This document shows, piece after piece, positions 28,339 through 39,850 of a DNA stretch of 64,000 nucleotides. The stretch's first letter is position 1; each line of letters opens with the position of its first letter. The notes below the pieces were generated by a model, which saw only the letters and a list, made by a program, of their open reading frames with translations, was not told where the DNA came from and searched no databases. A program made the position numbers and the translations under genes. Source of the DNA: Acidisarcina sp963790505 (GTDB taxonomy: Bacteria; Acidobacteriota; Terriglobia; Terriglobales; Acidobacteriaceae); assembly GCA_963790505.1 (NCBI GenBank), contig CAWBOT010000002.1, positions 62,001 through 126,000 on the forward strand. Direction: 5' to 3'.

Positions 28339-29470
28339 ATGACGACAGAAACTGCATCGTTCGCGATTTATCCCACGGCATCGCCTTCGGAAGATACGGC
28401 GCCGGGGACTGCGCTGATTTATGACGACTGGTATCCGGCGATACGCAGCGAGGAGCTTCGCGGCAAGACGCTGAAGACGGCGATGCTGCTGGGAATTCCC
28501 TTGGTGCTGGGGCGGCGCGAGGACGGCAGGCTGTTTGCGATGCGAGACAGTTGCCCGCACCGCGGAATTCCGCTGTCATGCGGATGGTTCGATGGGGCGC
28601 GGGTGACGTGCAAGTATCACGGATGGGCGTTCGAGGCGGTGAGCGGTCAGTGCATGGAGATCCCTTCGCTGACGGCAGCAGATACGCTCGACCCGCACAA
28701 GATTTATGCCGGGGCGTATCCCTGCGAGGAGCGCGACGGGCATGCGTGGGTGTTTATTCCCAAGCCGGGCCGGGGGCGAGTGCGCGGAACGGACGATTTA
28801 CCCGCAGTGCCGGAGACGGAGAAGTTCAGCGCGCGATACCGGAGCGCCCATCTCACTGCGGAGCTGCCGTGCAATGTTGACCACGGCATTATCGGTTTGA
28901 TGGATCCGGCGCATGGGCCGTTTGTACACCAGGCATGGTGGTGGCGATCGCGGCACAGCATTCACGAAAAGGAAAAGCACTTCGAGCCGATCCCGGAGGG
29001 TTTTCGGATGTCGGCGCACGCGCCATCAGGGAACAGCGCTCCGTACAAATTGCTGGGCGTCTACGGCGAGCCGATTACGACCACCATCGACTTTGTTTTG
29101 CCGAACCGGCGGTATGAGTCGATCCGCTGCGGAAAGAAGTGGTTCTCGAGCCTGACGACGGTGACGCCGACGAAGTCCAATCAATGCCGGATCGACGTGG
29201 TCGCGGCGTGGAACATTTTTTACCGGGTGCCGCTGGTGACGACGATCGCCAAGATTCTTTGGCAACCGCTTTGTGCGCCAGGACCAGGAGACGATGATCC
29301 AGCAGGCGGAGGGGCTGAAACATAATCCTTCGCTGATGCTGATCGACGATGCCGATCGTCCGGCGAAGTGGTATTTCGCGCTGAAACAGGCGCGGCTGGC
29401 GGCGGCTGAGGGTGGGGCGCAGACTGCGCATCCGATGTCGGGGCCGGTGACTTTGCGCTGGCGGAGTTAG
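28339..29470 (+). pseudogene. Rieske 2Fe-2S aromatic-ring oxygenase-like protein, frameshift near 29255
   Basis: The N-terminal Rieske cluster site is complete: DSCPHRGIP and later CKYHGWAFE (CxH and CxxH). The mononuclear iron site of the oxygenase domain begins at LPCNVDHGIIGLMDPAHGPF. Near 29255 the frame changes: after TTIAK the next frame reads FFGNRFVRQDQETM and QQAEGLKHNPSLMLID to 29470. Removing one base gives about 376 residues, a normal length. It would act on a ring or alkyl substrate with a separate reductase, which is not seen nearby. No decay of catalytic residues is visible. Confidence 0.82.
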
Positions 29471-29567
29471 GGGCTTGAACTCGAACTATTAGAGCGGGCT
29501 GTCTGACGACATAAGGCCATCCCCCGAAGAGACGGCCCTTTGTGAATGAACCTAACGATCTTGCAGT

Positions 29568-29855
29568 TCAGGCAGCCGAAACGCTTTCCGGAATCGCTTC
29601 GTCGGACTCATGTCGAAAACTCTTCCAGTCTATGAGGGCATACCACTTCTCGAGCTCAGGGTCATAGTGAACCGTGCCTTCGAAGAGCAGATTATCGACG
29701 TCCTGTTTTTCTGAACCGTCGATATCATAGAAGCCCAACTGCATATTCTCGGCCAAGGTAATGCCGGCTTCAGCGAGGTCGCTTATTGTGCCGGCGGTCT
29801 CCAGGTAATGCCTGCCGCCCTCTCCGTAACCGGGATAGAGATAGATTCTTTTCAT
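29568..29855 (-). CDS. Small acidic protein, coupled to the upstream cassette gene
   Basis: The 95-residue protein (MKRIYLYPGYGEGGRHYLET start) is acidic, with no signal peptide, membrane segment or known domain that I recognise. Its ATG overlaps the stop of the upstream gene (ATGA at 29852-29855), and an AAAGG ribosome-site-like run is 9 bases before it, so the two are translationally coupled. Small size, acidity and position directly after a possible toxin fit an antitoxin or immunity protein, but no family match is claimed. Confidence 0.6.
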   Translation of the reverse strand: MKRIYLYPGYGEGGRHYLETAGTISDLAEAGITLAENMQLGFYDIDGSEKQDVDNLLFEGTVHYDPELEKWYALIDWKSFRHESDEAIPESVSAA

Positions 29856-30229
29856 AGACTGCGCCTTTGTCTTCGCGGGTCTCTCGCGGGATTGGGGATG
29901 ACCCGGAGAATGTCCTTCGCCTTTTTAGGCGTGATACCGTGCATTATACAGTGCGCGGGATTATGAGGAGAGGGCGATATCTTCACGTCTCCGCCTGCTG
30001 CTCGTACCTCACGAACAGTTGTCGTACTCACCTTATTTTGGGGAAGGGCCTGCGAGAGTTGTTCGATCGTCTTTCCGATTCCGCTGTTGACTGAAACCCC
30101 CTGAAGATTTCCGTCCGCATCGATGGTCACCCCGGCTCCTTTGGAGATATTTTCGGGCAGCCCTCCGCGGACAACAAGCGCACTATCTGGCAAGGCTACG
30201 ACTTTTGAAGAACCGCGAGTGGGCCGCAT
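29852..30229 (-). CDS. Unidentified 125-residue protein, possible toxin-type domain
   Basis: The ATG at 30229 has a perfect GGAGG 8 bases upstream. A GTG 39 bases earlier is a weaker start. The sequence runs from VVRGGLPENISKGAGVTIDA to a His-rich SPSPHNPAHCIMHGITPKKA and a basic C-terminus. I do not recognise a catalogued domain. The conserved-looking motifs at the end (SPxPHNPAHCxxHG) could form a metal or catalytic site. It is the first gene of a coupled two-gene unit with an acidic partner, which suggests toxin and immunity, or two subunits of an unknown enzyme. Confidence 0.55.
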   Translation of the reverse strand: MRPTRGSSKVVALPDSALVVRGGLPENISKGAGVTIDADGNLQGVSVNSGIGKTIEQLSQALPQNKVSTTTVREVRAAGGDVKISPSPHNPAHCIMHGITPKKAKDILRVIPNPARDPRRQRRSL

Positions 30230-30412
30230 CTCATGATCCTCCACGGGACGCGTAGCCCCGGGTGTCACAATTGAAATCGAAAATCTCTTGGGGCTGATTT
30301 GGAATCATCGTAGTCCAAGTCAGGTGTGCGTGCGAGCGATATGTCGGCTGGCTAACCGGTTGAGATACACTTCAGGCCAGAGTCTTCCAGTCAAGAATTA
30401 GGGGTTTCTTCT

Positions 30413-32658
30413 TTGAAATTGATCGTGCCAGTGCTGTTTGCCGCCGCTGTTTTCGCCAACAATCCACGACTTCAGGCCCAGACCGAACATCCGATCAAGA
30501 TGGAGAAAATCTGGAGCAGTGGCGGAGCGGCCAGCATGCCGCCGCAGGGGATTCAATGGGTTCCGGATGGAGGACGGGTGACGTATCTGTCGCCCGAGTC
30601 TGACCTGATGCAGCTGCTGCCGACGACCGGCGAGACGAGCATGCTGGTGAGCCACAGTAAGCTGAGCGCGCTCGGTTCGTCGCCGACCAACGAAAAGGAC
30701 AAGGACCACCGCTCGCGGTATGGGATGGCGAATTATCTCTGGGCGCCGGACTCGCAGCACATCCTCTTCGATAGCGCCGGGCAATTGTTTGTCTACACGG
30801 TGAAGAATGGCACCGCGATCGACATAGCGTCGACGGGGACGGGGAGCGGGGACGATCCCAAGTTTTCGCCCAACGGGCAGTTTGTCTCTTACGTGCGCAA
30901 CCACAATCTTTTTGTGCATCGCTTCAAGGACCAGTCGACCGAGGAGCCGCTTACCGCGACGCACGAGGAGACGCTCCTGAATGGCGAAGTGGATTGGGTT
31001 TATCTGGAAGAGCTGAATGTGCGCAGCAATTATTTCTGGGCGCCGGACTCGTCGAGAATCGCCTACCTGCAGATGAACGAAGCGAATGTGCCGGAGTATC
31101 CGATCACCGACTGGATCCCGGTCCATGCGACGGTGGACAAGCAGCGCTATCCGCAGCCGGGCGACCCGAATCCCGCAGGTACGGGTGGGCGTGGTAAAGG
31201 TGCAGGGCGGCAAGATCAACTGGATCAAGCTGCCCATCGAAGAAGGGAACGACTACATACCGCGCTTCGGCTGGGTGAATGCGGACACGCTCTGGATCGA
31301 GACGCTGACACGCGACCAGAAGCACCGCAGCATCTACTTTGCCGACGCGCAGCAGCGGCGAGGCCAAGCTGGCGATACACGGAGACGGACGAGAAGTTTT
31401 TCGACGAGAGCATACGACGTGACCAGTTCAGTCGGCCGGCGAGTTTCTATCTGACCAGCTGGCGCGACGGGCATACGCATATCTATCGTTACGGTTTCGA
31501 TCGAGAACAATCCGATGGGGGATACAGCGCGACGGCGCCGCTGGCGCACCTGATGAACCAAGTGACGAGCGGCGACTATGAAGTGGAGGCGGTGTCGGGG
31601 ATTCTCGAAAGCCAGCAGACCGTCTACTACGTCTCGAACGAGGGCGACCCGCGCGAGAAGCAGGTGTGGTCGGTCAAGACCTGACGGCACGGGGAAGCGA
31701 AAGTACCGGGCACGCCGGGGGTGCATTCGCCGAAGTTTGCTCCGCTGAGCCCAACGTATGTCGATACCGACGTCGAACGTCGACGCCACCGTATACAGCA
31801 TCTGCCATGGCGCGGAGTGCAAGCCATTCTGCACGGTGAAGTCTCCCGAGGAGTACAATTGACCGCGCCCGAATCTCTGGAGCTGACCGCGGCGGACGGA
31901 AAGACAAGCTCTACGGCCAATTGATGATGCCGGCGGGACAGACGGCGGCGGCGAGCGTGCCGTTGATCGTGAATCCTTATGGCGGGCCCGGAGCGCAGAC
32001 GGTCCAGAACAGCCTGGGGCGCAACGCAGAACAAAATCTGTGGAGCAACTGCTGTTGCAGCATGGCTTCGCGGTGCTGCATGTGGACAATCGCGGCATGG
32101 CAGGCCGCGGCCGGGAATTCGAGCAGGCGTGCTATCACAACTTCGGCCCGGTGCAGCTGGCTGACCAGCTTGCGGCGACGGACCAGGTGCTGGCGAAGTA
32201 TCCGCAGCTGGATCAAGAGCAGGCTGGGCTGTTGGGGATGGAGCTGGGGCGGCACGTTTACGCTGAACGCGATGACCCACTCCGACCGCTTCAAGGCGGG
32301 AGTTTCGGTGGCGCCGGTGACCGACTGGCGCAACTACGACTCGATCTATACCGAGCGGTACATGGGACTTCCCGCGGAGAACGCCGACGCCTATCGCGAC
32401 CAGTCGGTCGTGAATTCGGCGAAGAGCCTGAAGGGGCATTTGCTGTTGGTGCAGGGCACGGGTGACGACAATGTTCACTTCGCGAACTCGATTCAGTTCA
32501 TTCAGAAGCTGATTGATGCGGACCTGCCTTACGATTACCAGGTTTATCCGCGGAAGACGCACTCGATCGCCGGGCCAGAGGCGCGGACACATCTGTATAA
32601 CCGCATCCTGTGGCAGTTCGACACCTACCTGAAGAGCGAGCCTGAGGCAGAGAAATGA
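30413..32658 (+). pseudogene. S9B dipeptidyl-peptidase IV-like protein, about seven frameshifts
   Basis: A signal peptide (MKLIVPVLFAAAVFANN) begins a beta-propeller with blades such as FSPNGQFVSYVRNHNLFVHR. The catalytic domain at the end has all three residues in place: the nucleophile in GWSWGGTFTLNAM, the Asp in GTGDDNVHF and the His in RKTHSIAGPE. The coding frame changes near 31185, 31365, 31690, 31770, 31855, 32045 and 32235, with continuous family-like sequence on both sides each time. Total length of about 748 codons is normal for S9B. The family removes X-Pro dipeptides. The gene ends in a 4-bp overlap with the MBL gene. The breaks are much more likely to be assembly errors than decay because no motif is lost. 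Confidence 0.82.
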
Positions 32659-33545
32659 TGCATCCGGCGGAGCGGCCGGACAGCGGTGAGCTTGTCCGGG
32701 CGCAGAGTACGCTGGGTAATTTCGAACTGACCATTCTCAGCGATGGGAGCTATTTTCTCGACGGCGGCGCGATGTTTGGCGTCGTGCCGAAGCCGATGTG
32801 GGAGAGACGCGCCCCGGCGGACGCGCTAAATCGGATACTGCTGGGACTGAATACCGTAGTTGTGCGGACGGGAAAACATACAGTCGTGATCGAGACGGGG
32901 ATTGGAAACAAGCTATCTCCCAAGATGCGAGAGATTTTCGAGGCGAAGGAGCAACTGCCCGCTGCGTTCACTGCGGCGGGAATTGCGCTGGACGAAGTCG
33001 ATATCGTGATCAATACGCATTTGCACTTTGACCATTGCGGGTGGAACACGACGTTGACGCCCCAGGGCAAGGTGGTTCCGACGTTTCCCAATGCCCGGTA
33101 TTTTGCTCATCACGGGGAAGTGGAGCACGGGCATCTGCAACTGGAGCGAGACGCGGTGAGCTACATCAGCGCGAACTACGATCCGCTGGTGGAGAGTGGC
33201 CAAATGACGCTGATTGAGGGAGAGGCGGAGTCTGTAACAGAGATTGTTACAGGAATCTCGGTTGAGGTGTATCCCGGGCACACGGCACAGATGATGGCGG
33301 TGAACATCGAGTCCAATGGTCACCGCGCCTGTTACATATCGGACCTGATCCCGACGAGCGCGCATCTCGACCCTACGTGGGTCATGGGCTACGACCTCGA
33401 TCCGGTGACTTGTATCGCACAGCGTAAGCGGTTTCTGGCAAAGGCGATTCCGGAAGAGTGGCTGGTGTTGTTCACGCATGACCACCATGTGCCGATGGGT
33501 CGCATCGGTGTGAACGAGAAGGGCAAGCCTTTTCTTCGGGACTAG
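32655..33545 (+). CDS. MBL-fold metallo-hydrolase
   Basis: This 296-residue protein has the signature loop VINTHLHFDHCGW (HxHxDH) and further conserved His and Asp: EVYPGHTAQM, LFTHDHHVP. It binds two metals and should hydrolyse an ester, thioester, lactone or phosphodiester. Some members near peptidases are lactonases, but the substrate is not evident. Start ATG 32655 overlaps the peptidase stop by 4 bp, so the genes are probably one transcript. Confidence 0.88.
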   Translation: MMHPAERPDSGELVRAQSTLGNFELTILSDGSYFLDGGAMFGVVPKPMWERRAPADALNRILLGLNTVVVRTGKHTVVIETGIGNKLSPKMREIFEAKEQLPAAFTAAGIALDEVDIVINTHLHFDHCGWNTTLTPQGKVVPTFPNARYFAHHGEVEHGHLQLERDAVSYISANYDPLVESGQMTLIEGEAESVTEIVTGISVEVYPGHTAQMMAVNIESNGHRACYISDLIPTSAHLDPTWVMGYDLDPVTCIAQRKRFLAKAIPEEWLVLFTHDHHVPMGRIGVNEKGKPFLRD

Positions 33546-33563
33546 AAGCAGCCAGGACTCAGA

Positions 33564-35999
33564 TCACTCATCGCGCAAGAGCCGTGCGGGATCGACGGAG
33601 AGTGCGCGGCGCGCGGGGAAAGCTGCGGAGATGAGCCCGATCGCGGCCATGGTCAGGGCGACTCCCAAGATAACTAGCGGGTCGGAGGCGGTGGCCTGAT
33701 AGACGATGCTGGCGAGGAGTTTGCCGGCGACGACGCCGAGGGCGAGCCCGGCGATCGAGCCGATGGCCAGCAGGATGGCGGTCCGTTGCAGGGCGGCGCG
33801 AAGGACCTGTCTTTGCGGAGCGCCGAGAGCAACACGGATGCCGAGTTCGCGCATGCGTTTGGAGACGGTATAGCTGGCGAGTCCGAAAATGCCGGTGATG
33901 GCGAGCATCATGGCGAGGACCCCGAGAACGCCGAGCGCGACGGTGGCGGTGCGGGCGGGGAAGGTGACCATGCCGATGGCGTTCGCCCAGGTATCGAGGA
34001 TGAAGGTGGGTAAACTACTGTCGACCGAGGCAATCGCCTGGCGCACTGCGGGAACCATCTCTTCGGGGCTGCGATTGGAGCGGACGAGCAGGACGGTGTC
34101 GTTGTCGGGCCGCTGGGCGATGGACCAATAGACAACCGGGGCGGGATCTTCGGTGAGGGTAGTGTATTTGCCGTCTTCTGTGACGCCAACGACTTCGACT
34201 TCATGCCCCATGCCGGTGGGAAAGTGTTTGCCGACCGCATTCACGGTGCCGAAGAGGCGGCGGGCGAAGGTTTCGTTGACGATTGCAACGCTGGGCGCGT
34301 GTCCGTCGTCGTGCTCGGTAAAAACGCGCCCGGAGGTGAGACGGGTGCCCGCGGCCGCGAAGTAGCCCGGTGAGACCTGATAGTAGGTCGCGTCGAATTT
34401 CATGTTGGAGATATTGAAGTCCGTGGTGCCGGGAGCAAAAATGCTGGTGCCCGATTGATTGATGCTGAGCGGGGAGCTGTTGGCGTAGCCGGCTGCGGTA
34501 ACTCCTGGAATCCGGGAGGCGGCCTCGAGTATCCGGTGCTGCACGTCGCGCTGTGCGGCCTCGCTCTGATAGCCGCCGAGGTTGGTATCCATGGAGGCGA
34601 GGACCACACCGCCAGGCTGAATGCCGAGGGGCATGGTGAAGGTGCGGCGCAGTCCGCGCACAGAGACGAAGGATGCGGTGACCAGTAGGCAACAGAGCGC
34701 GATCTGCACGACGAGCAGGATGTCGCGCAGTGCGAAGCGTCGGCCGCCTTCGGCATTGCTTCCGGCGGTCTTCATGCTCAGGCTGGGATCGGTTTTCCAT
34801 ATCTGGCGTGCGGGGATGAGTCCAAAGAGCGCGCCGGTGACGATGGCGAGCAAGGCAGCGAATAGATAAACGAGCCAATCGGGTTCAACGAGAAACTGCA
34901 CGGGAATCTCGGTGCGGGGATGCCATTGCGAGAGAGCGTGCAGCAGGGCCCTGGCGACGAGCGTGGCGGCGACTCCGCCGAGGACCGATACGACGACGGA
35001 CTCGGTCAGCAACTGGCGAAGGATGCGCGCGCGGCTCGAGCCAATGGCGATGCGAATGCCGAGCTCGCGAGAGCGGTCGGCGGTGCGGGCGGAGAAGAGT
35101 CCGCCAAGATTGGCGCAGGCGGCGAGGAGGACGATCCCTGCCAACGCCATGATGCCTGCGAGAAAGGCGTGGACTGGTCCACCGAGCGCGTCGCCGAGAA
35201 AACCGGGCTGAGCGATGCGAAAGATCTTGCCTTTGTCTGTATCGGGGTATTCCTTGCCGAGCTGCGCAGAGATCTTTGCAATATCGGCGTTGGCCTGTTG
35301 CGGGGTCACTCCGGGCTTAAGGCGCCCGACGACCCACCCATTGTGATTGCCGCGGTTCTCGAGCCAGTCGTAGCCCTCGAGCTGGAGCTCGTTGTGGATT
35401 GGAACCCAGAGCTCGGGCCAGAGGAAACGATCGGTGCCATTGAAATATTGCGGGGCGACGCCAATCACGGTGTAGGGGATTTTGTTCAACCGGACGGTCT
35501 TGCCGACGATGTCGGGGTCGCCGCCGAAACGCACCTTCCAACTGGCATAGCTGAGCACCAAAACCTGGCTGCCGTTGGCCTTGACGTCGTCGGCAGGAGC
35601 CAGGAAGCGACCGAGGAACGGCTTAATGCCCATGACGTTGAAGAAATCGCCGGTGACTTCATTGCCCCAGACTGGATAGGGAGAGCCCTCGACCTCAATA
35701 CCAAGACGGGCGATGCGAATATCAGTGACACCAGAAAATGTTTGATTGCGATCGCGGATGTCGCGGAAATCGGGATAGGACATCGAGAGGTTCGCGGATT
35801 CCTGCTGCTGAATTTGGTAGACCCGATTGGCCTCAGGCATGGGCAGGGGGTGGAGCAGCAGCGCATTCAGGACGCCAAAGACGACGATGTTGGCGCCGAT
35901 CGCCATGGTCAGAGTGAGCACCGCGGTGAAGGAGAAGCCGGGAGACTTGCGCAGCTGGCGGAAGGCGTAGCGGAGGTCCTGCATGAGGTTGTTCATCAT
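33564..35999 (-). CDS. MacB/FtsX-like ABC permease, duplicated acidobacterial type (ADOP)
   Basis: The 811-residue protein starts MMNNLMQDLRYAFRQLRKSPGF, has a first membrane segment at about 20-45 and a long extracytoplasmic MacB_PCD-like domain (LSMSYPDFRDIRDRNQTFSGV; GNEVTGDFFNVMGIKP). It then has three FtsX membrane segments near 275-390, a second MacB_PCD-like half and a last trio of segments ending at LSVDPARLLRDE. This double architecture is the ADOP group. The partner ATPase is not adjacent, as is usual for this group. The role is likely export or lipoprotein/envelope handling, inferred only. A smaller plus-strand reading frame of 386 codons covering it is antisense. Confidence 0.9.
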   Translation of the reverse strand: MMNNLMQDLRYAFRQLRKSPGFSFTAVLTLTMAIGANIVVFGVLNALLLHPLPMPEANRVYQIQQQESANLSMSYPDFRDIRDRNQTFSGVTDIRIARLGIEVEGSPYPVWGNEVTGDFFNVMGIKPFLGRFLAPADDVKANGSQVLVLSYASWKVRFGGDPDIVGKTVRLNKIPYTVIGVAPQYFNGTDRFLWPELWVPIHNELQLEGYDWLENRGNHNGWVVGRLKPGVTPQQANADIAKISAQLGKEYPDTDKGKIFRIAQPGFLGDALGGPVHAFLAGIMALAGIVLLAACANLGGLFSARTADRSRELGIRIAIGSSRARILRQLLTESVVVSVLGGVAATLVARALLHALSQWHPRTEIPVQFLVEPDWLVYLFAALLAIVTGALFGLIPARQIWKTDPSLSMKTAGSNAEGGRRFALRDILLVVQIALCCLLVTASFVSVRGLRRTFTMPLGIQPGGVVLASMDTNLGGYQSEAAQRDVQHRILEAASRIPGVTAAGYANSSPLSINQSGTSIFAPGTTDFNISNMKFDATYYQVSPGYFAAAGTRLTSGRVFTEHDDGHAPSVAIVNETFARRLFGTVNAVGKHFPTGMGHEVEVVGVTEDGKYTTLTEDPAPVVYWSIAQRPDNDTVLLVRSNRSPEEMVPAVRQAIASVDSSLPTFILDTWANAIGMVTFPARTATVALGVLGVLAMMLAITGIFGLASYTVSKRMRELGIRVALGAPQRQVLRAALQRTAILLAIGSIAGLALGVVAGKLLASIVYQATASDPLVILGVALTMAAIGLISAAFPARRALSVDPARLLRDE

Positions 36000-36316
36000 T
36001 CACCCTTTGAATCCGGTCTCACAAGTCAAGGATTGCATTTGTGGGGCCGAAGAGAGGCGCGCGCAAGGCATTTGGAATGAGGGGAATACGGCGCAGATTT
36101 TCATACTGAAAGGGGAGGAGCGTCCGATCACGGCGGAGGAACGTCCGGAAATGGACGAATTAAAAGGTGGGCGAATGTTGGTATCCGGGCGTCCCACCCT
36201 ACGCCATGATGCTGCGCAGGATGGGCACCCGGATTTGGCTTGAGACGGGAAAGACCCAGGTCTCAGAGTCGAGACCTGGGGCACACGCATAGGTTGATAC
36301 CGACGCCACGCGAGGG
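36000..36316. other. 317-bp intergenic region with one perfect hairpin
   Basis: It separates the permease from the sedolisin. A short AT/GC mixed stretch contains no gene. The perfect hairpin at 36255-36280 is listed separately in the findings. The upstream part should hold the permease promoter, but no clear promoter motif was seen. Confidence 0.5.
36255..36280. repeat. Perfect 10-bp inverted repeat (CCCAGGTCTC, 6-base loop)
   Basis: CCCAGGTCTC pairs with GAGACCTGGG across the loop AGAGTC, giving a perfect stem. Neither side has a T-run, so a Rho-independent terminator is not supported. It might be a copy of a common intergenic element of this phylum, but I cannot verify that here. Confidence 0.7.
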
Positions 36317-37966
36317 TTAAGCGTGGGTGGGCTGTTTCTTGGTGACTGGCGCCTTGGCGGAGCCGGAGGCTGCGAAGATCTGCGACAACGCGCTTCCGTT
36401 GGGCGAGCCGAGGCCGGTGCACGGATCCCAGCCAGGTGCGGCCGAGAAGGCGCCGTTATTGCCCTGGGTGATGTCGTTAAAGCCGTTCGCGGCGTTCTGG
36501 TAGATGGTTGGGTTGATGAAGCCGAGATTGCTGCCGCGCTGCTGGTTGAGCAGGGCGATCAGCGCGGCCCACAGGGGCGCGACGGCGCTGGTGCCGCCGA
36601 CGACTTCCGATTGGCCGTCGAAAGAGACGTTGTAGCCGGTCTCGGGCGAGGCATCTCCAGCAACATCGGGAACCCCGCGGCCGCCGGCGCTCGTCGAGGC
36701 GGCCGGAACGTTGGAGTTCGCCTGCCAGGCGGGCAAGGCGAAGACGGTGCTGACGCCGCCACCACTGGCGCCGCCTTGCGGTTGATCGTCCCAGACGACT
36801 TCCTGCGAGATTGTGTTTCCGGAGGCAGTCAACGCGGTGCCGCCGCAGCCGAGTACGTGAGGGCTGGAGGCGGGGAAGTCGACGTTATTGCCCGTGCCGC
36901 CGTCGGTCGAGCCGTTGTCCCCGGAGGCTACGGTGATGGTGATTCCCAACGCCGCGGCCGACTGGCAGGCTTCATCGAATGCAGTCAGGGACTGTGCGGT
37001 ATAGTTCGACTCCTCACTGCCCCAACTGATGGAGATGACCGATGGCGGTCCGTTGGCGGTGTCGTGAAGAGCGGTGGTCAGGGCGTCGAGAAATCCCTGC
37101 GAGGTGTTGGTGGTGAAGTAGACGGCAATGTTGGCGCCGGGGGCGATGGAGCCGGCGACTTCGATATCCAGGGCGACCTCGCCGTCGGCGCCGTTCGGGT
37201 TGCCGGGTGAGTTGGTTGCTCCGTCGACCGAGACGGCGGTTATTTTGGGTTCGGGGATGTTCAATCCCTGGAAATAGCTGCTCAGGTCGCTGGCGTTGTA
37301 ACCGCCGCCGAGCTCGAGAATACCGATGGTCTGACCCGCACCGTTGACGCTTGTGGGGAAGCCGTAGAGTTGGGCGACCTGAGGCGGATTGAAGGAGCCG
37401 CTGTGGGCGGCGGGCGGAGTGGGAGACGGGGTCGGCTTCGGATGGGTCGGTTTTTTCCTTTTCTTATTGTCGAGCAAGCGGAAGTGGGGCCTGGCGATGG
37501 GGTGAGAGTCGAGGCCGAGCACAGCTTCGACGGGTTCAGCGTGCTCCTGGGGCATGGAGATGGTCCCTGTGTAACTGTGGAACCTCTTGCCCTCCTTCTC
37601 ATAGTCATTAAGGTCCACGCCGAAGGCAGCTTCCAATTTGTTGGCCGGGCCGCGGAGGACGATGGTGCGACGCGCGAGGCTGGAGGCGGCTTCATCGATG
37701 GCGAGGCCATTCTTATGGGCGAAGTCCCGCAGATGGTCGAAGTTGGCGGGGTCGGCGGCGTATTTCTCAGAGAACTCCTGCTGGCTGAGGTGGCGGCCAC
37801 CGAGGGCCTCGATGTCGAGGTGATTCTTGCGCTTCACGATGACGGAAACGCTGATGACTTGCTGGGGGTCGGTCTTGCCCGTGACGGTGGCGCCAGTAGG
37901 GCCCTTGCGTTCGCTTTTGGGAAAGGAGACACGGGAGAGGCTGTGCTGCGGATTTTTGGTCGACAT
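36317..37966 (-). CDS. S53 sedolisin (pro-kumamolisin-type) protease
   Basis: The 549-residue protein has an N-terminal prodomain (about 1-165), a proline-rich linker (about 170-190) and the catalytic domain. The catalytic residues are Glu263 and Asp267 in GADGEVALDIEV, Asp350 in ASGDNGS and Ser460 in VGGTSAVAP, all present. The calcium site lies in the C-terminal segment DITQGNNGAFSAAPGWD. There is no signal peptide before the prodomain, which starts MSTKNPQHSLSRV. It is an acid-active endopeptidase, likely exported by a route not evident from the N-terminus. It may support growth on protein in acid soil (inference). Confidence 0.92.
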   Translation of the reverse strand: MSTKNPQHSLSRVSFPKSERKGPTGATVTGKTDPQQVISVSVIVKRKNHLDIEALGGRHLSQQEFSEKYAADPANFDHLRDFAHKNGLAIDEAASSLARRTIVLRGPANKLEAAFGVDLNDYEKEGKRFHSYTGTISMPQEHAEPVEAVLGLDSHPIARPHFRLLDNKKRKKPTHPKPTPSPTPPAAHSGSFNPPQVAQLYGFPTSVNGAGQTIGILELGGGYNASDLSSYFQGLNIPEPKITAVSVDGATNSPGNPNGADGEVALDIEVAGSIAPGANIAVYFTTNTSQGFLDALTTALHDTANGPPSVISISWGSEESNYTAQSLTAFDEACQSAAALGITITVASGDNGSTDGGTGNNVDFPASSPHVLGCGGTALTASGNTISQEVVWDDQPQGGASGGGVSTVFALPAWQANSNVPAASTSAGGRGVPDVAGDASPETGYNVSFDGQSEVVGGTSAVAPLWAALIALLNQQRGSNLGFINPTIYQNAANGFNDITQGNNGAFSAAPGWDPCTGLGSPNGSALSQIFAASGSAKAPVTKKQPTHA

Positions 37967-38131
37967 AAGACACCTCGACTACCTTGGGGTTGGTGGTGAT
38001 GACGTCATTGACCGGATAGTGGCGCGACCGGTCGTTTCGTTTCATGCAAGCACGGAATTCATGGTTGGTATCCAGCTCGGCAAAGTTTTCAGGGAAAGTT
38101 GCGGCTGAGTATAGGCCTCCCGGCTTTTGAT

Positions 38132-39762
<1,631 letters not shown>

Positions 39763-39850
39763 CAGAGATGGATTATAGACAGGGCAGAGTCCTCCCTACC
39801 GAGGGGCGGGGAGCGCGAAGGCAGGCCGGCGAAGGATCTGGCCGGGCGGG

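Noticed and set aside
34920..36080. 386-codon plus-strand frame opposite the large ABC permease
   Set aside because: It is antisense to a gene with clear domains and has no family pattern of its own.
36255..36280. Rho-independent terminator at the perfect hairpin
   Set aside because: No T-run on either strand next to the stem.
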